A stretch of DNA of 10,748 bases from Baffinella frigidus. Lineage: Eukaryota; Cryptophyceae; Cryptomonadales; Baffinellaceae. The notes under the pieces were generated by a model, which made no database searches, had not been told where the DNA came from, and worked only from the letters and a program-made list of their open reading frames with translations. The DNA lies in assembly GCA_026770585.1 (NCBI GenBank), contig MU646772.1, forward strand, positions 261,402 through 272,149. The letters run 5' to 3'. Shown here piece by piece: positions 6,141 through 10,748 of this stretch. Every line of letters starts with the position of its first letter. The stretch's first letter is position 1. The position numbers and the translations under genes were made by a program.

Positions 6141-6178
6141 CTTCTCAGGAAAACGCTCCAGATTTGCGTCTTAGTTTT

Positions 6179-6310
6179 AAGAAAAAGGCACCGGCCGGAT
6201 TCTCCCTCCGATTTCTTGATTTAAGAAAACGTAGACCGACCGGATTCTCGGTTTTTCTAAAGAAGGAAGAAAACAGCGACCGACTGGATTCTGTGTGTGC
6301 TAAGAAAAAA
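6179..6310 (+). repeat. 44-bp imperfect tandem repeat
   Basis: Units start with 'aagaaaa' at 6179, 6223, 6267 and (shortened) 6302. Each of the first three carries 'gaccgaccggattct' or a close variant. The 44-base period would shift reading frame each unit, so the repeat is not selected as an in-frame peptide repeat. Confidence 0.8.
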
Positions 6311-6704
6311 ATTGGGCCCCACATCGCTTACCCCCGCGGAGAATGGAGCTGGCGAATTTTCGGGCCGAAAAACATGCCAGCATTTCCCGAGAAAAACGCG
6401 TTCCCGAGTGGTGCAAATTTCACTAACCCCTCATCCAACTCACCCTGAGACCAGATTCCAAAATCGGCCAGCTCGATTGAAATTTTGGTGGTTCTTTGGC
6501 GTACGCACTTGGTGTCTGAACATGATCCACCTCTCACCACACCCCGCAAACACTCTCACCATACGGCATCGTGTTTTGTCTGACATCTGGCTTCCTTTGA
6601 CCTCTGGGGTATCCGTGGTTCAGCACCTAGGAGCCTAACCATTTGGTACCATGGGCCTTCCGCCGACTTGGGTTCGGTGTGTGAGTGAGCATGGGAACCA
6701 GTTG
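6311..6704. other. Non-coding stretch
   Basis: Open frames of 70-113 codons exist on both strands but none has recognisable features. A 7-bp inverted repeat ccaaaat/attttgg pairs 6458-6464 with 6482-6488. Nothing else stands out. Confidence 0.4.
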
Positions 6705-6757
6705 GTATTATGATACCCCTTTAGTGGCGAGGCCTTGGCCCTCAAATTTGAGGGCCA
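6705..6757 (+). repeat. Conserved palindrome module, forward copy
   Basis: 'tgatacccctttagtggcga' leads into a perfect palindrome, ggccctcaaatttgagggcc (6737-6756; 22 bp with the next pair). The same leader plus palindrome occurs inverted at 7665-7705 and, diverged, at 3544-3582. Confidence 0.8.
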
Positions 6758-6851
6758 TGGAAGAGCGGGGCAAAAACAGCCAGTGGCGCGGGCGAACAGT
6801 TGATGTTAGTGCTCGGGGGTTTAGTAAGCACCATCACCCTGCGAAATGCAA

Positions 6852-7013
6852 AGTTTGGCAGCGCTCCGAGTCCGACAAGTTGACTTCCCACTGCCAAACT
6901 ACCACATTAATTGCCCCTGCATAGCTTAGAACATACAGATCGATGCGAAACAGCCCGTACATCATGCCCGCACACGCTTGATGTGCGTGTCTGGAAAAGG
7001 AGTGGGCATCATG
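6852..7013. repeat. Two inverted repeats
   Basis: 'agtttggcag' (6852-6861) pairs perfectly with 'ctgccaaact' (6891-6900). Further on, 'catcatgccc' (about 6961-6970) pairs 9 of 10 with 'gggcatcatg' (about 7003-7012), enclosing an 'acacgc/gcgtgt' stem. Confidence 0.6.
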
Positions 7014-7089
7014 TGGCAGCACCGTGCAAAATTTGACGGCGATCCGAGTTCGGAAAGTTTATTTGGAAGACACGAACATGCACCATTTG

Positions 7090-7490
7090 CCCCTTCTAGG
7101 TCCCGGGTCTCCGCCCGAAACACGGATAAGCAGATTCACCGCCCTTCTGTCCCTAGGACTTGGGGAACGTGTCGCGCTCTTTGACCCACCCCCCCCCCTG
7201 CTCTGAAGACGCCAAGAAGGTTTTCCAGCCCGGATTCGCCAGTTTCGGGCGTTTTTCGCCCGCTGCAGCCCCCGAATTCTCCTCCTCTTGCTCCTCCGAC
7301 CTGCCGTGGGCTGCCCCTTGCGAGCCCGCCCTCCAGCCTCAGCCCTCCTCCAGGCTCACAGCCGATGCACGGCCGATTCCCCCCACAGCCGCCCCCGCTG
7401 CTGCAACGGCCACTCTCAGCGTCACCATTCCGGGGCCTCTTGGCCGATCGTAGACCTGGGAACGGCGTTGAAAAGCGCCAGAGCCCAGCT
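7090..7490. other. GC-rich stretch without a supported gene
   Basis: Open in several frames, including 150 codons on the minus strand (7136-7588) that are Gly/Arg-rich and low in complexity. I recognise no family. Confidence 0.4.
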
Positions 7491-7494
7491 CTCC

Positions 7495-7545
7495 CCTCCA
7501 TCTTCTCTAGGTCCTTGAGGTTTTGATATCTCCCAACATAGCCAA
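7495..7545. repeat. ~48-bp repeat, copy 1
   Basis: 'ccatcttctctaggtccttg' and, after a variable stretch, 'ctcccaacatag' match 8958-9006 ('cctcttcctttaggtccttt' and 'ctcccaacatag'). Read on the minus strand, both copies can encode 'YVG' followed three codons later by 'NLKDL', but the second copy's frame is closed by upstream stops. Confidence 0.6.
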
Positions 7546-7664
7546 AAAAAACACGCCTTTCCGTTGAAACGATCTGCAGCAAAAGCATTTTTGCTTTCGA
7601 ATCGCGTTTAGCTCGAGAGCGCGAATTCAGGATGGTTCACACTTTATTCAAAAATTCGATCTCC

Positions 7665-7705
7665 TGGCCCTCAAATTTGAGGGCCTCGCCACTTAAGAGA
7701 TACCT
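7665..7705 (-). repeat. Conserved palindrome module, reverse copy
   Basis: The same perfect 20-bp palindrome (7666-7685) followed by 'tcgccacttaag', the reverse complement of the leader seen at 6715. Two 'aaagca...tgcttt' hairpins flank the area (near 7582-7597 and 7794-7809). Confidence 0.8.
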
Positions 7706-7714
7706 TTACTGAGA

Positions 7715-8040
7715 CCCCGCACACCCCAACAGAACCAACCTGTATCCCCTCTTCACGAGCCTCTGCACTGGAGAGCTCGACGCGAGCCGATAAAGCAAAA
7801 TTGCTTTCTCTGCAGATGCTTTCTACGGAAGGGCGTGTCGTTGGGCTATGCTGAAGGGAAAAGGGCCTGATATTTTCTCCGCCATCCTCTTCCCTCATCA
7901 TGGGTCCGGTCTCCGATTTAGGACATTGACATGGCCAAACCCCGCTCCAGGTACCTGGAGACAAACATCAGGCTTGAGATGACCGTGTGCACAGGTTATT
8001 TGGATCAGGCCGCTCAAAAAAACGGCTGTACAGTGCTTCC
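7715..8040. other. Stretch without a gene
   Basis: I see no gene or large repeat. A perfect 'aaagcaa/ttgcttt' inverted repeat occupies 7794-7809. Confidence 0.4.
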
Positions 8041-8064
8041 TCTCTCTCTCTCTCTCTCTCTCTC
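8041..8064 (+). repeat. CT microsatellite
   Basis: Perfect (TC)12 followed by pyrimidine-rich sequence. Confidence 0.95.
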
Positions 8065-8124
8065 GTTTCTCCCTCCGCCCCCCCCCTCATTAGGCCTCAT
8101 ACCCTGGTGGCACCGCATCTCAGG

Positions 8125-8178
8125 TTCCACCCCTCCTGTCTCATGTGCGGAATCCACCCCCTCCTCTCTCATATGCGG
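8125..8178 (+). repeat. 27-bp tandem duplication
   Basis: 'ttccacccctcctgtctcat' plus 'gtgcgg' is followed directly by 'atccaccccctcctctctcat' with one base less or more in the C run, ending 'atgcgg'. The two units differ by a few substitutions. Confidence 0.8.
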
Positions 8179-8425
8179 TTTCGCGCTGGGTTCTGTCCTG
8201 TGAACCTGTGAGTCGATTTTGATTTTTGAGGAGTGTGCTAAATTCGTCGGGACCTTCTCTGTACCGTCTGTTTGCTGGAGCACGAGAAAGGCTTGCCGCA
8301 GAATGTGCACTCAAAGATGAGCTTGCCCGTCGCCCTGCCCCGCCCCTTCTCGCTCGAACCTGCCCCCAGTGTCTCTTTCAGGAGCAGGCTCTTCCCTTCC
8401 CCGCCTGCGCCCGGCCATCGCATAA

Positions 8426-8590
8426 TCCTAAACCGTAAACCCTCAACCCTACACCTGAACCACAACCCCCAAACCTTAAACCCTAAACCCTAAACCCTAA
8501 ACCCTAAACCCTAAACCCTAAACCCTAAACCCTAAACCCTAAACCCTACACTACAATCCCCAATCCCAAATCCCTGAACCGCAACCCCTA
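8426..8590 (-). repeat. Interstitial telomeric repeat (CCCTAAA)n
   Basis: Nine perfect CCCTAAA units occupy 8481-8543. Degenerate units (cctaaac, ccttaaa, ccctaca, 'ctgaacc') extend to about 8426 on the left and 8590 on the right. The G-rich TTTAGGG strand is the minus strand. The seven-base telomere type is known from plants, green algae, dinoflagellates, chromerids and several apicomplexans. A perfect core with decayed edges, embedded in other sequence on both sides, indicates an internal remnant rather than a chromosome end. Confidence 0.95.
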
Positions 8591-8603
8591 AGCCTTGTGG
8601 CAG

Positions 8604-8682
8604 GAGCCAGCCTTCCCTCGGTCGTGGGAAACATCCTCAAAGCCAAGGGGCCCGCTGGTTTCTTCTACGGCCTTGACGCCAT
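8604..8682 (+). CDS. Exon-like fragment resembling a mitochondrial carrier protein
   Basis: A frame opening after 'ccttgtggcag' (acceptor-like, AG 8602-8603) and ending before GT 8683-8684 encodes a peptide containing 'SVVGNILKAKGPAGFF' followed by 'YGLDAM'. A helix ending in (E/K)G, then G-F/L-Y-x-G-L and a small residue, is the pattern of the matrix-side segment in mitochondrial carrier (SLC25) repeats, which exchange metabolites across the inner mitochondrial membrane. Downstream 'catatttcag' could be the next acceptor. I found no flanking exons with the P-x-D/E-x-x-K/R motif, so the gene is partial, scattered over long introns, or dead. A diverged copy lies at 8841-8903. The family call rests on about 22 residues. 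Confidence 0.4.
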
Positions 8683-8758
8683 GTGCCCCCCCCTCTCTAC
8701 CCCCCCCCCTTTTTCTCCTTGCATATTTCAGAAGATAACTTGACGCCATGTACCCCCC
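8670..8758 (+). repeat. Repeated 'cttgacgccatgt' plus C-run
   Basis: 'cttgacgccatgt.cccccc' occurs at 8672 and again at 8738. The first is the end of the exon-like frame; the second follows 'cagaagataa'. This suggests local duplication of the exon end. Confidence 0.65.
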
Positions 8759-8832
8759 GCCCCCTCCTGCTGTATTTATGTTTATTTATAATTATTTATG
8801 TATTTATTGGCTCCCTAACTAATCAATTAGCG
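8759..8832. other. AT-rich spacer
   Basis: A tract of repeated 'tatttat' units (8774-8810) separates the two exon-like copies, followed by 'ctaac' and 'aatcaattag', which could serve as a branch point region. No gene. Confidence 0.4.
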
Positions 8833-8840
8833 CAATTGGA

Positions 8841-8903
8841 GGCACTGATTCGGTAGTAGGCAACATCATCAAGGCTAGGGGTCCCGCTGGCTTATTTTCC
8901 TCC
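8841..8903 (+). pseudogene. Second, diverged copy of the carrier-like exon
   Basis: The frame from 8850 reads 'SVVGNIIKARGPAGLFS', aligned without gaps to 'SVVGNILKAKGPAGFFY' of the upstream copy. Over these 17 codons I count about 12 base differences; most are at third positions and silent (for example gtc/gta, gtg/gta, gga/ggc, aaa/aag, gcc/gct), and Leu/Ile and Lys/Arg are conservative. The copy then lacks the GLDAM segment but resumes with the same downstream 'ctcagaagataact' seen after copy 1, so about 40 bp were lost here or gained there. It could be an alternative exon or a decayed duplicate. Confidence 0.4.
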
Positions 8904-8957
8904 TCCTTGATTACATCTCAGAAGATAACTGAACCAGAAGAAAACTGAACCAGCCCA

Positions 8958-9008
8958 CCCTCCCTCTTCCTTTAGGTCCTTTAGGTTCTTCGAGCTCCCA
9001 ACATAGGC
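8958..9008. repeat. ~48-bp repeat, copy 2
   Basis: Matches 7495-7545 (see that entry). It follows the second carrier-like copy by about 50 bp. The plus strand looks like a polypyrimidine tract ending in TAG, as in a 3' splice site, at both copies. Confidence 0.6.
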
Positions 9009-9070
9009 GGATACCGGAACTTGTTCTTATGGAGCTTATGGATGTAGTCCTTTAGTGCTTTGGTGGTTGA

Positions 9071-9096
9071 AATGGTCAAACTCCAGTTTGACCGTT
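9071..9096. repeat. Short-loop hairpin
   Basis: 'ggtcaaact' (9074-9082) and 'agtttgacc' (9085-9093) pair perfectly with a two-base spacer; the pairing extends outward three more bases with one mismatch. Confidence 0.75.
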
Positions 9097-9615
9097 TTGG
9101 CCTGACCGCTAAAAAAACGAGTAAAGCGACTCGCTCCATCACAAATTTGAGCGGGCCGACGGGGGGGATCATCGGGAGGCGACGGCTCCCAGAACAAGTT
9201 CCTCCTGATCAGAGATGGTCGAGATCGAGACCTTCGAGGATGAGCCGGATCCCGCGCAGACCCCACGCCCCGCAACGGCGGTATGGCCCTGATGTGCACT
9301 GGGGGTTTTCGTGCAAAAGTAATGTGCTCTGCTTCCTCCTGTACCCTGCCCTGCATGCCCTGAGCCATGAAAACTCCGGCAGGCAACCTCGACGCTAGAG
9401 ACTGGGCGGGCAAGCGCCCGTGACTACTTCCGCGATCACAAGGCGCGCCTGCTCCTCCGGTAAGCTCCTCCTCTCATCGCCCGAGCGGGCGCACTCTCTC
9501 TGGCAGGAGCTCTCGACTGGCTGCGTCAGAGTTGTCGCGCTCGGTAAATATTCCTCGCATGCACCGTACCTCCCTCCAGAGCGGCATCCCCAGAGCGCGG
9601 ACCCAACCCACAACC
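9097..9615. other. Stretch with no supported gene; one weak first-exon candidate
   Basis: Several open frames cover this GC-rich stretch and none is recognisable. At 9215 an ATG opens 'MVEIETFEDEPDPAQT', an acidic peptide that would join a GTATGG donor-like site at 9281 before its stop at 9290. It is too short to judge. A short 'ggcaacctcgacg' at about 9382 also occurs in the tails of the 1202-1773 tandem units. Confidence 0.25.
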
Positions 9616-9631
9616 GGCAGGCCCTCGCTCG

Positions 9632-9762
9632 TTGGAGGTGGCTCAAACAGTGCTCTGGGACATTTTTGATTTACCTTGACAATGGGGTCGGATCCGACCC
9701 CGTTGCAAGGTAAAATCGAAGGCCTTCCAGGGCACTGTTTGAGCCACTTGGGATGGCTGGTG
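9632..9762. mobile_element. Foldback element, copy B
   Basis: A 131-bp near-palindrome homologous to 3389-3517. Arms 'gtggctcaaacagtgc' (9638-9653) and complement (9732-9747) pair perfectly, and the centre is again GGATCC (9690-9695), exactly midway. Flanking homology with copy A runs from 'ttggag' to 'ggctggtg'. The arms carry C-G at the position where copy A carries T-A, and A-T where copy A carries G-C. Confidence 0.75.
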
Positions 9763-9854
9763 TTCCTTTGGCGTTTGACTACTGCAAATAGAGGGGGACG
9801 GCTTCTCCATCCGTGGGAAGATTCGGCAGACCCATTCTGCCAAAGGGTCATCTA

Positions 9855-9990
9855 ATCCGGGGAAACGAAAATGGTCCCCTATATGTTCATATGAGTTGGG
9901 ACGAAGGTTAATTAGGGCCCTAAGTAAATTCATTTAGGGCCAGCATCCGGTTTGATAGGCCTTTTTCGTTTAAATGAAACATGTTCCCGG
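9855..9990. repeat. Decayed foldback
   Basis: 'aaacgaaaatgg' (9863-9874) pairs 11 of 12 with 'cctttttcgttt' (9960-9971). Outside these, 'tccgggg' on the left faces 'tcccgga' near 9984. Inside is a perfect palindrome 'ttagggccctaa' (about 9911-9922). A smaller 'ggcaga/tctgcc' hairpin lies just before, near 9825-9841. Confidence 0.5.
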
Positions 9991-10093
9991 ATGAGAAGAA
10001 CAGGGCGAATGAGACAGGGCTCTTGTGGCAGGCCATCGCTCGTTGGGGACGCGGCGAACCGCGAGCTGCTCCACTTCCTTCTCTGGCGCCTCA

Positions 10094-10255
10094 TCTATCG
10101 CGCACAGGTTTCATCTCCACAAAAGTGTTAATTAATTGCCTTTGGCGCAACGAAATTTACTACACCAATGATTTACTATTACTTTTATGAGAAAATCGTG
10201 TCGTAATTTTCGTTGCCCCAAAGCAATTAATTAATACTTCTATCGCGCACAGGTT
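10094..10255. mobile_element. AT-rich TIR element flanked by 17-bp direct repeats
   Basis: Inverted arms of about 43 bp start near 10121 ('agtgttaattaattgcc') and end near 10239 ('gcaattaattaatact'), with about 38 matching bases and one indel. They include 'gcaacgaaa' and its complement. The direct repeat 'tctatcgcgcacaggtt' flanks the whole at 10094-10110 and 10239-10255. A MITE with a long target duplication, or an element inserted beside a duplicated site, both fit. The 10 bp between the left direct repeat and the left arm are unexplained. Confidence 0.7.
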
Positions 10256-10261
10256 AGTCGT

Positions 10262-10412
10262 CAAACGACCCGAAAGTAGGGTCGTTGGGCCTGCGTTATT
10301 GCCTAGGACCTCCTACCGTAGGCCAAAATCCTAGGACCTTTTGGTCCTAGGAGCCCGACGGCCTACGGGAGGCGATTCTGTAGGCTAAACTATCCTAATT
10401 TCGGGTCGTTTT
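10262..10412. mobile_element. Foldback element with nested hairpins
   Basis: Terminal inverted repeats 'caaacgacccgaaagtagg' (10262-10280) and 'cctaatttcgggtcgttt' (about 10394-10411) match at 17 of 18-19. Inside, 'ctaccgtaggcc' (about 10313-10324) pairs with 'ggcctacgggagg' near 10360-10375, and at the core 'tcctaggacc' and 'ggtcctagga' form a perfect 10-bp stem with a TTTT loop. The left end also has its own small stem, aacgaccc/gggtcgtt. The core modules recur at 3585-3640. Confidence 0.7.
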
Positions 10413-10434
10413 ACTATGAAGGTGGAGACACAAC

Positions 10435-10553
10435 CTAGCTCTGCGTGAGTTCTAATTTTGGCTCGCCCTAACCTTCTATGCGCCCTTTTGTATTGGGATT
10501 TCAGCTCTTCGATCGTTTTCAGGGCGAGCCAGAATCAACTCGGGCAGAGCTAG
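10435..10553. mobile_element. CTAG-ended MITE with 5-bp target-site duplication
   Basis: Left arm 'ctagctctgcgtgagtt' onward (10435-10469) and right arm (10521-10553, ending 'gggcagagctag') form an inverted repeat of about 33 bp, including 'tggctcgccct' and its complement. Direct repeats ACAAC lie immediately outside both ends (10430-10434 and 10554-10558), a convincing target-site duplication. The 119-bp element has no coding capacity. Its ends are those of the elements at 2082 and 4081, making this the best-defined member of the family. Confidence 0.85.
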
Positions 10554-10660
10554 ACAACGCTGAACCGACCCTCTGGCCCCCCAGACCCTCATACCCGCAA
10601 CCCCCCCCCCGAAAGCCGTCACGAGTGACACCCTGGATTTCATCCCCCTCCCCAGCTCCC

Positions 10661-10664
10661 AGTC

Positions 10665-10721
<57 letters not shown>

Positions 10722-10748
10722 TGCTCTATCTCTCTCTCTCTCTCTCTC
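10661..10748 (+). repeat. CTGT and CT microsatellite
   Basis: A (CTGT)n run of about eight units (10665-10698) passes into (CT)n that continues to the window end with small interruptions ('ttgctcta'). Confidence 0.95.

Larger units (their letters stand above)
6705..7705. mobile_element. Candidate ~1-kb element bounded by inverted palindrome modules
   Basis: The forward module at 6705-6757 and the reverse module at 7665-7705 act as ~45-bp terminal inverted repeats. The interior holds no transposase I can recognise, so if this is an element it is non-autonomous. No target-site duplication is apparent. The alternative is two independent insertions of a short palindromic repeat. Confidence 0.35.
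9616..10046 (+). repeat. 20-bp direct repeat pair
   Basis: 'ggcaggccctcgctcgttgg' at 9616-9635 recurs with one change at 10027-10046, 411 bp apart. The first copy runs directly into foldback copy B. Confidence 0.75.

Noticed and set aside
7136-7588. 150-codon minus-strand Gly/Arg-rich frame
   Set aside because: Low-complexity GC-rich translation with no recognisable feature beyond the short repeat at 7495-7545.
8238-8465. Minus-strand 'FECTFCGKPFSCSSK' resembling a C2H2 zinc finger start
   Set aside because: The CxxC and GKxF match but no zinc-binding histidines follow; one half-motif is not enough.

Overview
This window looks like intergenic, repeat-built DNA from a nuclear genome with the seven-base telomere repeat CCCTAAA/TTTAGGG. 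That repeat type is known from plants, green algae, dinoflagellates, chromerids and some apicomplexans. Fairly high G+C, long GA/GT/CT/CTGT microsatellites, splice-site-like signals and exon-sized coding fragments fit a unicellular alga or alveolate; a chromerid is my best guess, but the sequence does not settle it. Nothing suggests a bacterium, virus or plasmid: no operons, no ribosome-binding-site logic, no RNA genes, and no open frame longer than about 100 codons that reads as a known protein. No intact gene was found.

Layout. 1-930 holds a thrice-repeated unit and an inverted repeat enclosing two facing arrays of degenerate telomere-like seven-base units. 967-2400 holds two copies of a short terminal-inverted-repeat element, a tandemly duplicated block carrying GA/GT microsatellites, and a large foldback. 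2400-4220 is a mosaic of segmental repeats, polypyrimidine tracts, a 129-bp foldback and further copies of a family with CTAGCTCTGC ends. 4820-5510 carries a recent direct duplication of about 140 bp. 5880-6310 has an inverted/direct repeat cluster and a 44-bp tandem repeat. 6705-7705 is bounded by inverted copies of a conserved palindrome. 8426-8590 is an interstitial telomeric block. Just after it, 8604-8903 holds two diverged copies of an exon-like segment resembling a mitochondrial carrier protein. 9632-10558 packs several foldback or inverted-repeat elements nearly end to end, and the window ends in a CTGT/CT microsatellite.

How it fits together. The main content is several families of short non-autonomous elements whose arms fold back on themselves, each present two or more times and sometimes nested or head to head. 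In two families, copies differ by matched changes in both arms, so the hairpin is kept although the sequence drifts. That, and the exon pair whose differences fall mostly at silent third positions, are the observations most worth following up.
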